A model generated the notes under the pieces. That model was given only the letters and a program-made list of their open reading frames with translations. It ran no database searches and had not been told where the DNA came from. Made by a program: the position numbers and the translations under genes. Source: Pseudomonas sp. TH43 (GTDB lineage: Bacteria; Pseudomonadota; Gammaproteobacteria; Pseudomonadales; Pseudomonadaceae). From it: DNA of 64,000 bases. Shown here in pieces: positions 1 through 7,249 of this stretch. Where the stretch lies: positions 868,001 through 932,000 of the forward strand of contig NZ_JAEKFI010000001.1 in assembly GCF_016650635.1 (NCBI RefSeq), in the 5' to 3' direction. Positions within the stretch are counted from its first letter, which is position 1, and the number at the start of each line of letters is the position of its first letter.

Positions 1-200
1 TAACGCTCAAGGTATTGCAGGTTTTCCAGTGTGTTCTCGCTGTACAGCACGCCGACGCTTTGCGAGTGTCGCAACGTCGCGCTGCTGCCGGCGATGGGCT
101 GGAGATGACACGACCGGGCGTCGTCTGCGTAGGTCGGTGCAGCGGCAACCGCTCCGCCCATCAACAGGGCGACCAGAGCCAGTCGGGTCAAAGTGTTCAT
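1..200 (-). CDS. Secreted hypothetical protein, N-terminal part (runs off left edge)
   Basis: Reading the minus strand from an ATG at 200 gives 66 codons without a stop before the window ends. The protein opens with a clear signal peptide (MNTLTRLALVALLMGG..., likely cleavage after an AAAPTYA-type site) and continues into a soluble sequence with one Cys near residue 35. An AAGGAA ribosome binding site lies about 8 nt before the ATG. The C-terminus is outside the window, so no family could be assigned. The 152 bp to the next plus-strand gene must hold divergent promoters. Confidence 0.6.
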   Translation of the reverse strand, partial: MNTLTRLALVALLMGGAVAAAPTYADDARSCHLQPIAGSSATLRHSQSVGVLYSENTLENLQYLER

Positions 201-352
201 CGCGCAAATTCCTTGAGCTGCGTGTTCGATGGAAGCGATTTTCCGCCCATTGGCGACAAAGCAAAACTTGCGTTTCGTGATGGTCACTATTACTTCTAGC
301 AATAGTTGCGCGACGTGCAGACTGATACACACTTCAATACAACTAGAAAAAG

Positions 353-619
353 ATGAAAGAGGATCTCTCTTTGAGAACATTCGACCTGATCCGTGACGCC
401 GTTTTGCCCGACTTTCGCGAGCGAGTGGCGGAATACCTGGTCCAGTACGAGACTGTATTGCTAGCCGACAACCCCGGCGACACCCAGCTGATCCGCAACA
501 CCGCCCACCAGTTGCTCGGTTACCTGCGCGGCCTGAACACCACGCGAGTGCTGGGCATGGCGGACTGGGAAGAGCTCGATCGGCGGGTGGTAAACACCTG
601 GCTAGCGCCGCAGCAATGA
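353..619 (+). CDS. Conserved small hypothetical protein (88 aa)
   Basis: Short acidic, mostly helical protein with no signal peptide and no membrane segment. It opens with MKEDLSLRTFDLIRDAVLPD and has no motif I recognise. Codon use is Pseudomonas-like. The ribosome binding site is weak (AAAAAG). It sits alone between a divergent secreted-protein gene and the alcohol dehydrogenase, which begins 49 bp downstream with its own ribosome binding site. Cytoplasmic location is inferred; function unknown. Confidence 0.55.
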   Translation: MKEDLSLRTFDLIRDAVLPDFRERVAEYLVQYETVLLADNPGDTQLIRNTAHQLLGYLRGLNTTRVLGMADWEELDRRVVNTWLAPQQ

Positions 620-668
620 CCGACTAGACTTGCCGGGCTGTTTCCGACTGTCGAACCGGAGGTGCCCC

Positions 669-1697
669 ATGAGCAACACCGAACCCACTACTTTCAACGG
701 CTGGGCGGCCACCGCTGCCGGCGCACCACTAGAGCGTTACAGCTACGATCCCGGCGCATTGGGCGAAGAAGACGTCGAAGTCGCCGTGGAATACTGCGGC
801 GTCTGCCACTCGGATCAATCGCTGATCGACAACGACTGGGGCATCAGCCGCTATCCGTTCGTGCCGGGCCACGAAGCGGTCGGCAAGATCGTTCGTATGG
901 GCTCGCAGGTACGTGGCTTGAAAATCGGCCAGCGTGTCGGCATCGGTTGGTACAAGGGCAGTTGCATGCACTGCTCATCCTGCATCTCGGGCTCGCAGCA
1001 ACTGTGCGGCACCGCGCAGCCGACCATCATCGGCAGTAACGGTGGCTTCGCCGATCGCTTGCGCTCGCACTGGGCCTGGGCGATTCCGGTACCTGACAAC
1101 CTTGATCCGGCGATGGTTGGGCCATTGTTCTGCGCAGGTTCGACGGTATTCAACCCATTGCTGCAATTCGGCGTGAAACCCACCGACCGCGTCGGCGTGG
1201 TCGGCATCGGCGGCCTTGGTCACCTGGCGCTGCGCTTTCTGAATGCCTGGGGCTGTGAAGTCACCGCGTTTACCTCATCGCTGAACAAGCAGGACGAAGC
1301 CAAACGCCTCGGCGCGCACAATGTCGTCGCCTCAACCGACAGCAATGCGTTGAAAGCCATTGCCGGTACGCTGGATTTTCTGCTGATCAGTGCCAACGCC
1401 GACCTCGACTGGAAGGCCATGCTCGCCACTCTGCGGGCCAATGGGCGGCTGCATTTCGTCGGCATCGTGCCCAGTGCGATTCCGGTTCACGTGTTCGATC
1501 TGATTCCGCAGCAAAAATCCCTGTCCGCCTCACCCGTTGGTTCGCCGGGCACCATGGCGACCATGCTCGAGTTCTGTGCGCGGCATCAGATTCTGCCGCA
1601 GGTCGAGATGTTTCCCATGAGCAAGGTCAACGAGGCCGTCGAGCATTTGCGCAGCGGCAAGGCGCGTTATCGCGTGGTGCTGGACGCCAGTCAGTGA
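669..1697 (+). CDS. Zinc-dependent NAD(P) alcohol dehydrogenase (YahK/Ahr-like)
   Basis: Medium-chain dehydrogenase of 342 aa. Catalytic zinc ligands are visible as Cys46 (GVCHSD), His68-Glu69 (GHEAVG) and Cys155 (LFCAGST). The structural zinc site is Cys99, Cys102, Cys105 and Cys113. A Rossmann fingerprint GIGGLG lies at about 179-184. This pattern fits the cinnamyl-alcohol/aldehyde reductase branch (YahK, Ahr), cytosolic enzymes reducing a broad range of aldehydes with NADPH; the substrate here is not determinable. The start at 669 is chosen over an in-frame upstream start at 630 because GGAGG lies just before it and the family begins near here. Confidence 0.9.
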   Translation: MSNTEPTTFNGWAATAAGAPLERYSYDPGALGEEDVEVAVEYCGVCHSDQSLIDNDWGISRYPFVPGHEAVGKIVRMGSQVRGLKIGQRVGIGWYKGSCMHCSSCISGSQQLCGTAQPTIIGSNGGFADRLRSHWAWAIPVPDNLDPAMVGPLFCAGSTVFNPLLQFGVKPTDRVGVVGIGGLGHLALRFLNAWGCEVTAFTSSLNKQDEAKRLGAHNVVASTDSNALKAIAGTLDFLLISANADLDWKAMLATLRANGRLHFVGIVPSAIPVHVFDLIPQQKSLSASPVGSPGTMATMLEFCARHQILPQVEMFPMSKVNEAVEHLRSGKARYRVVLDASQ

Positions 1698-1836
1698 GCA
1701 ATCGGCGCGGCGGTTGATGCCGCTCGCGCCCTCCCCCAACGCCAATGGTCTGCGCGGCAACAAGGCCCCTGCGAAAATCCTTGGCGAACGCTTACAATCG
1801 CCCGTCTAACCGCCCACCAGACAGGCCCGCCCAGAA

Positions 1837-2994
1837 ATGCCGCTCGACCCTCCGACGATGCTGACCCTTTCCATCGCCCTCGCAGCCGCTGCCGCGCTGT
1901 ACCTGGCGATCGAGTGGCGGAGCATCCGTGAACCCTCGCTGCTGTTCTGGAGCGCCGGTTTCGCCACCATCACCGTGGGCTCCACCCTCGCATTGCTGCG
2001 CAGTAGCGGCTTTTTGCTGATCGGCATCTGGTTCGCCAACGGCCTGCTGGTGACCGCACACTTCCTCTTCCTGCTGGGCGTTGCGCGCTTCACGCAGATA
2101 CGTCTGTCCCGCGGTTGGTACCTTATCTTCCTCACCTGGCTGGTGATGTTGTTATTGCCCGACGGGCCACTGTGGTCAAAAGTCATGCTCGCGGCCAACT
2201 CGCTGCTGGTGGCGCTGGTGACGCTCAAGGCGAGCACGCTGCTGCGCCCGCATGGCAAATCGCTGAGTGTGGGCGCGGTGCAACTGCGCTACGTTCTGCT
2301 GATTCACGGAAGCTTCTATATCGCCAAGGCCCTGACGGTGGTCATCCCCGGCACGCTGATCGATCTGGCCGCATTTCGCGGCGAGATCATCCAGATTTCG
2401 CTGGTCGAAGGCGCCATGGCAATCATGTTGATCGCGCTGTCGATGACGGGCACCGAACGTTACCGCCGGGAAAAAGAGATCGCGCGCCTCGCCGAACGTG
2501 ACCCGCTGACCGCCCTCTACAATCGCCGCGCCCTGGAAAAACGCGCTACGCGTCTGCTCGCCGACGTCTGCGCAGAACGCCCCGGCGCCCTGCTGCTGAT
2601 CGACATCGACAACTTCAAACTGGTCAACGACCAATACGGCCACACCGCGGGCGATCGTCTGTTGATTGCATTGAGCGAAATGATCCGCTCGCTGCTGCCG
2701 CGCAATGCATTGACCGCACGCCTGGGCGGCGACGAGTTCGTCATTCTCCTGGGCGGCGCCTCAAGCGAGCGCATCGTCGAGCTGGGCAACAGTTTGCGCG
2801 AACAGTTTCTGAGCACCACCTCACAGACATTCCCCACGCCCGAGGCCGTCACGTTGAGCATCGGCGCCAGTCTGTTCGAGCAACCGCCCGCCAGCCTCAC
2901 GGCGTTGATCGAACAAGGCGATGTCGCTCTCTACGAGTCCAAACGCGGCGGTCGCAACCGCCTGCGCCTGACCGGGCTCCCCACACAAGGATGA
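1837..2994 (+). CDS. Membrane diguanylate cyclase (GGDEF)
   Basis: 385 aa. The first ~205 residues form a run of hydrophobic helices (about six membrane spans) without a recognisable named sensor domain. They are followed by a complete GGDEF domain with the active-site motif GGDEF at 297-301 and substrate-binding motifs (LIDIDNFKLVND). It should make cyclic di-GMP from two GTP at the inner membrane. The residues where an RxxD inhibitory site would lie read PRNA, so product feedback is probably absent. The stop overlaps the start of the downstream thioesterase by 4 nt, implying translational coupling. Confidence 0.88.
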   Translation: MPLDPPTMLTLSIALAAAAALYLAIEWRSIREPSLLFWSAGFATITVGSTLALLRSSGFLLIGIWFANGLLVTAHFLFLLGVARFTQIRLSRGWYLIFLTWLVMLLLPDGPLWSKVMLAANSLLVALVTLKASTLLRPHGKSLSVGAVQLRYVLLIHGSFYIAKALTVVIPGTLIDLAAFRGEIIQISLVEGAMAIMLIALSMTGTERYRREKEIARLAERDPLTALYNRRALEKRATRLLADVCAERPGALLLIDIDNFKLVNDQYGHTAGDRLLIALSEMIRSLLPRNALTARLGGDEFVILLGGASSERIVELGNSLREQFLSTTSQTFPTPEAVTLSIGASLFEQPPASLTALIEQGDVALYESKRGGRNRLRLTGLPTQG

Positions 2995-3497
2995 CCACAA
3001 TCATGTCCAGCCTCGACAGTTCTCTGCAAGACAGCGCCGCGCCAGAAGGCGTTTGCTATGGCTGCGGCAGCAGCAACCCCCATGGATTGCACATTAAAAG
3101 CCACTGGCATGAAGATGGCGTGCACGTCCTCGCCGAGCACGTGCCAGACGCCAAATACTGCGGCTGGCCCGACCTGGTTTACGGTGGACTGATCGCGATG
3201 CTGGTCGATTGCCACTCCAACTGGACGGCGATGGCCTACCACTATCGCGCCGAACAGCGTGCCCCCGGCAGCCTGCCGCGCATCGACTGCGTGACCGGTA
3301 ACCTGGGCATCAAATTCATCAAACCGACACCGATGGGCGTACCGTTGACCTTGCGGGCCAGAGTTGATGGCGACGTCGGGCGCAAGACTCGGGTGATCTG
3401 CGAGGTATATGCAGGGGATGTGCTGACGGCGGTGGGCGATTCAATTTTTGTGCGCGTGGACACCGGGCAACTGGCAGCGGTTGCGCACGGGCGCTGA
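2991..3497 (+). CDS. PaaI-type hotdog-fold thioesterase
   Basis: 168 aa single hotdog domain. The N-terminal Cys-rich patch (CYGCGSSNPHGLHI) and the central segment with GG and an acidic residue (VYGGLIAMLVDCHSNW) are typical of one PaaI/4HBT subgroup of acyl-CoA thioesterases. The likely role is hydrolysis of an acyl- or aryl-CoA in the cytosol; the substrate is unknown. ATGA overlap with the diguanylate cyclase gene argues for co-translation. An alternative Met lies at 3003. A bidirectional hairpin follows about 40 bp after the stop. Confidence 0.82.
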   Translation: MTTIMSSLDSSLQDSAAPEGVCYGCGSSNPHGLHIKSHWHEDGVHVLAEHVPDAKYCGWPDLVYGGLIAMLVDCHSNWTAMAYHYRAEQRAPGSLPRIDCVTGNLGIKFIKPTPMGVPLTLRARVDGDVGRKTRVICEVYAGDVLTAVGDSIFVRVDTGQLAAVAHGR

Positions 3498-3538
3498 AAC
3501 CGGCGCGCTGGTATCTGGCACTCGGTAGCCAAACAAAA

Positions 3539-3559
3539 ACGCTCGCGATCAGCGAGCGT
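3539..3559 (-). terminator. Rho-independent terminator, probably bidirectional
   Basis: Perfect 8-bp stem ACGCTCGC/GCGAGCGT with loop GATCA. On the minus strand it is followed by TTTTTGTTT, so it best serves the minus-strand gene that ends at 3591. It also lies just after the thioesterase stop on the plus strand. Confidence 0.8.
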
Positions 3560-3590
3560 CTTTGAATACGGATAATCAGGTGAGCCTTTC

Positions 3591-3986
3591 TTACAGACCG
3601 ACGCGCTTCAAGCCCTGACGCATGCCTTCGTCCGCCTGTTCGCACCATTGCTTGAGACTCAGCGACGCCGGCAGGCCGGTTTCGAGCTTCTGGTATTCAC
3701 CCTCGACCAACACTTCGCCCTTACGGCCTTGCGCTTCGTTCTTGTCGCCGTCCTTCTTGTTCACTGGACCCGGCATACCCTCAACGAAGGCAGCCATCTT
3801 GTCGGCATTCGCAGTGCTGTCGGCTTTGAGGAAACCCTTGTCGACGCAATGTTTGATCAGCCCGGTGGTGTTACGACCCGAGTCATAAACGCTTTTCAGC
3901 GTGGCAGCATCGATTTCTTCGGCATGGGCGAGACTGGACGCGCCGAAAGCGGCGGTCATTGCGAGGATCAAAGCGGTGTAATTCAT
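3591..3986 (-). CDS. Secreted hypothetical protein (131 aa)
   Basis: A signal peptide (MNYTALILAMTAAFGASSLAHA) is followed by about 108 mature residues with two cysteines, one in KHCVDKGF and one in LKQWCEQ, suited to a periplasmic disulfide. No enzyme motif. The size, cysteine spacing and C-terminal KQWCEQADEGMRQGL pattern suggest a small periplasmic protein conserved in pseudomonads, but I cannot name its family. Monocistronic, with a good terminator downstream. Confidence 0.7.
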   Translation of the reverse strand: MNYTALILAMTAAFGASSLAHAEEIDAATLKSVYDSGRNTTGLIKHCVDKGFLKADSTANADKMAAFVEGMPGPVNKKDGDKNEAQGRKGEVLVEGEYQKLETGLPASLSLKQWCEQADEGMRQGLKRVGL

Positions 3987-4113
3987 ATTTATTCCTTTAA
4001 ATGTGCAGCCACGGTTTCATTGATGAATTCGTGCGAGCGAATATCCAATCGCTCAAGCAAAAAAACAAGCGGTATTGCGCAACGATAACGCCGGAGTTTT
4101 TGATCTGGCCGCC

Positions 4114-4626
4114 TTACGCTTCAATCGCTAAAAAGAGCGCCTGATACGCCTCCACCAGGTCCCCTTGGGTGAACGCTAGATTGCGTCCACTCGGATTAGG
4201 CAAAACCCACACCGGGCAACCACCGAATAACTCGGCCTGACGCCCCCACGGCACTTGTTTTTGTCCCGACAATGCGGCGTACGCGGCTTTGCCCAGAAAC
4301 GCCACAAAACGCGGCGCACAGCGTTCGATCTTCGCCTCGAAACTGGCGGCGACTGCATTGAATTCATGTAGCGCCAACTGATCCGCCCGTGCCGTCGGCC
4401 GCCCGACCACCGCCGTCAAACCACAGCGATGGTGCAGAATCGAGCGGTCGTCCTCCGCGCGGATCTCCTGCGGAGTAAACCCGGCCAGATGCAACGTGCG
4501 CCAGAAACGATTGCTGCGGCCGGCAAAGTGATGCCCTTGCGCAGCGGCCTTGAGCCCCGGATTGATGCCACAGAAAATCACCGAAAGATCATCAGCCAGA
4601 ATGTCCTCAAGCCCTTCGCCCGCCAT
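4114..4626 (-). CDS. mug: G/U mismatch-specific DNA glycosylase
   Basis: 170 aa, close to the length of E. coli Mug. It carries the two diagnostic motifs of this uracil-DNA glycosylase family: INPGL near residue 21, whose Asn activates the catalytic water, and NPSGRN near 143, the minor-groove wedge. In known members it removes uracil or ethenocytosine opposite G in base excision repair. An earlier start is unlikely because the upstream sequence is the repeat element at 4649-4823. Confidence 0.92.
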   Translation of the reverse strand: MAGEGLEDILADDLSVIFCGINPGLKAAAQGHHFAGRSNRFWRTLHLAGFTPQEIRAEDDRSILHHRCGLTAVVGRPTARADQLALHEFNAVAASFEAKIERCAPRFVAFLGKAAYAALSGQKQVPWGRQAELFGGCPVWVLPNPSGRNLAFTQGDLVEAYQALFLAIEA

Positions 4627-4648
4627 ATCGCCTCTCGATTAATCATCC

Positions 4649-4823
4649 CCCCTCAACTTACCCTCTCCCAGAGGTAGAGGGGACTGATTGCGGGATATTC
4701 AGGATAAACACCGACCTGAACCTGCTCTAGCGAATCCATTATCGACTCGATCGTTCCGGTCGGTGGATGACGCCAGACACTGGCGTCGGCCCCTCTTCCT
4801 CCAGGAGAGAGCCGGGGTGAGGG
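4649..4823. repeat. MITE-like intergenic repeat (~175 bp) with imperfect terminal inverted repeats
   Basis: The left end (CCCCTCAACTTACCCTCTCC...) and the right end, read on the opposite strand (CCCTCACCCCGGCTCTCTCC...), are imperfect inverted copies, each followed by a second pairing block (GAGGGG). The inner part has the motif GACCTGAACCTGCTCT and a matching block around GGTCGG. I recognise this layout as a dispersed non-coding element of fluorescent pseudomonads. It fills the mug-YcaO gap and contains no ORF. Confidence 0.6.
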
Positions 4824-4835
4824 CTTTGCTGCGCG

Positions 4836-7028
4836 CTACTTGAAATTAGCCCGCGCCGTGTGCAGTTTCTGGTAGCTCTCGATCAAGCGCAGATGCCGGT
4901 CAAGACCTTCCAGCTTCATGCTCGTCGGCGTCAAGCCGTAGAAGCGTACGCTGCCGTTGACCGAACCAATCGCTGCATCCATGCGCTCGTTGCCGAACAT
5001 GCGGCGGAAGTTGGCTTCGTAGTCTTCCAGCTGCAGATCGTCGTCCAGCTCCATCTCCAGTACCACGTTCACCGCTTGATAGAACAAGCCGCGCTCGACG
5101 GTGTTGTCGTTGTATTGCAGAAACGCTTCAACCAGATCCTTGGCCTCATCAAACTTCTGCAGCGCGAGGTAGATCATCAGGCGCAGTTCCAGAATAGTCA
5201 GCTTGCCCCACGGCGTGTTGTCATCGAATTCGATGCCGATCAGCGTGGTGATCTCGGTGTAATCGTCCTGCTCGCTTTTTTCCAGGCCTTGGGCGAGGTT
5301 GCGCAGGCCGACCTTGCTGAGGTTATGCAGGTTGAGGATGTCGGCGCGAAATTGCAGGGCTTTGTTGGTGTTGTCCCAGATCAGATCTTCGACCGGGTAG
5401 ATCTCCGAGTAATCCGGCACCAGAATCCGGCAGGCCTTGGCACCGATGTGCTCATAGACCGCCATGTAGACTTCTTTGCCCATGTCTTCGAGGATGCCGA
5501 ACAGGGTGGCGGCCTCCTCGGCATTGGAGTTTTCGCCTTGGCCGGAGAAGTCCCACTCGACGAATTCGAAATCCGCTGCAGCGCTGAAGAAACGCCACGA
5601 CACGACACCGCTGGAATCGATGAAGTGCTCGACAAAGTTGTTCGGCTCGGTCACTGCCTGACCGGAGAAGGTCGGCTGCGGCAAGTCGTTCAAACCTTCG
5701 AAACTGCGGCCCTGCAACAACTCGGTCAGGCTGCGCTCCAGTGCCACTTCCAGGCTCGGGTGTGCGCCGAACGAAGCGAATACGCCACCAGTGCGCGGGT
5801 TCATCAGGGTCACGCACATCACCGGAAATTCACCGCCCAGCGATGCGTCCTTGACCAGCACCGGGAAGCCCTGTTCTTCCAGGCCCTTGATGCCGGCGAG
5901 GATGCTCGGGTATTTCTCCAGCACTGCTTGCGGCACGTCTGGCAGCGCCATTTCACCTTCGAGGATTTCGCGTTTCACCGCACGCTCGAAGATTTCCGAC
6001 AGGCACTGTACCTGCGCTTCGGCGAGCGTGTTACCGGCGCTCATGCCGTTGCTGAGGTAGAGGTTTTCGATCAGGTTGGACGGGAAATACACCACTTCAT
6101 TGTCCGACTGGCGCACAAACGGCAGCGAGCAGATGCCCCGCTGGGTATTGCCGGAGTTGGTGTCGAACAGGTTCGAACCGCGCAACTCGCCGTCGCGGTT
6201 GTAAATCTTCAGGGTGTACTCGTCGAGAATTTCGCTCGGCAGTTCGTCTTTTGGCCCCGGTTTGAACCACTTCTCGTCCGGGTAATGCACGAACTCGGCA
6301 TTGGCAATCTCTTCACCCCAGAACTGGTCGTTGTAGAAGAAGTTGCAGTTCAGGCGCTCGATGAACTCACCCAGCGCCGAGGCCAGCGCGCCTTCTTTGG
6401 TCGCGCCCTTGCCGTTGGTGAAGCACATGGGCGAATGCGCATCACGGATGTGCAGCGACCAGACGTTGGGCACGATGTTGCGCCACGAAGCGATTTCGAT
6501 CTTCATCCCCAGGTCGGCCAAAATGCCCGACATGTTGGCGATGGTCTGCTCCAGCGGCAGGTCCTTGCCCGCAATGAAAGTGCCAGCGTCCGAACCGGCA
6601 ACCGGCATCAACAAAGCCTGAGCATCGGCATCGAGGTTTTCGACTTCTTCGATGATGAACTCAGGGCCGGTCTGCACGACCTTCTTCACCGTGCAGCGAT
6701 CGATCGAACGCAGAATGCCCTGGCGATCCTTGTCGGAGATGTCCGCTGGCAACTCGACCTGGATCTTGAAGATCTGGTTGTAGCGGTTTTCCGGGTCGAC
6801 GATGTTGTTCTGCGAAAGGCGAATGTTTTCCGTGGGGATGTTGCGCGTGTCGCAGTACAACTTCACAAAGTACGCCGCACACAACGCCGACGACGCCAGA
6901 AAGTAGTCGAACGGCCCCGGTGCCGAGCCATCGCCCTTGTAGCGAATGGGCTGATCGGCGATCACCGTGAAGTCGTCGAACTTGGCTTCAAGTCGAAGGT
7001 TGTCGAGAAAATTGACCTTGATTTCCAT
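4836..7028 (-). CDS. OsmC-domain/YcaO-domain fusion protein
   Basis: 730 aa. Residues ~1-150 resemble an OsmC fold (DQPIRYKGDGSAPGPFDYFLASSALCAAYFVKLYC), followed by a full YcaO domain (~165-580; SPMCFTNGKGATKEGALASALGEFIERL is the ATP-binding region) and a helical C-terminal part. YcaO proteins activate amide backbones with ATP; E. coli YcaO is linked to beta-methylthiolation of ribosomal protein S12 with RimO. No azoline peptide precursor or partner gene is adjacent, so a housekeeping role is more likely than RiPP biosynthesis. The equally long antisense frame is a codon-bias shadow. Confidence 0.88.
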   Translation of the reverse strand: MEIKVNFLDNLRLEAKFDDFTVIADQPIRYKGDGSAPGPFDYFLASSALCAAYFVKLYCDTRNIPTENIRLSQNNIVDPENRYNQIFKIQVELPADISDKDRQGILRSIDRCTVKKVVQTGPEFIIEEVENLDADAQALLMPVAGSDAGTFIAGKDLPLEQTIANMSGILADLGMKIEIASWRNIVPNVWSLHIRDAHSPMCFTNGKGATKEGALASALGEFIERLNCNFFYNDQFWGEEIANAEFVHYPDEKWFKPGPKDELPSEILDEYTLKIYNRDGELRGSNLFDTNSGNTQRGICSLPFVRQSDNEVVYFPSNLIENLYLSNGMSAGNTLAEAQVQCLSEIFERAVKREILEGEMALPDVPQAVLEKYPSILAGIKGLEEQGFPVLVKDASLGGEFPVMCVTLMNPRTGGVFASFGAHPSLEVALERSLTELLQGRSFEGLNDLPQPTFSGQAVTEPNNFVEHFIDSSGVVSWRFFSAAADFEFVEWDFSGQGENSNAEEAATLFGILEDMGKEVYMAVYEHIGAKACRILVPDYSEIYPVEDLIWDNTNKALQFRADILNLHNLSKVGLRNLAQGLEKSEQDDYTEITTLIGIEFDDNTPWGKLTILELRLMIYLALQKFDEAKDLVEAFLQYNDNTVERGLFYQAVNVVLEMELDDDLQLEDYEANFRRMFGNERMDAAIGSVNGSVRFYGLTPTSMKLEGLDRHLRLIESYQKLHTARANFK

Positions 7029-7249
7029 GCGGGATTACCAGAATACGGCTAAACGAATGGGCGCCATTATCCGGTTTTTGCGCGGGAAGTCTTGCCCTTT
7101 CGGGATTGGCCGCTGATCGGCGCGCTGCACCCGGGGAGGCAAATCACGCGGGTTTCACTACGCTTTCAGTGCAGTTGCCCAGAAGAATCTGAACATTGCG
7201 CCCGCGCCGTGGTTCTAGATTCAGAAGACAGCGGATCAAGGACGAGCAC

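Noticed and set aside
4836..7028. YcaO as part of an azoline RiPP cluster
   Set aside because: No precursor peptide, dehydrogenase or cyclodehydratase partner nearby; the OsmC fusion matches the housekeeping-type family.
4860..7052. 730-codon open frame antisense to the OsmC-YcaO gene
   Set aside because: It mirrors a well-supported gene, has no family pattern and is His/Val/Gln-rich, as expected from the reverse of GC-rich codons.
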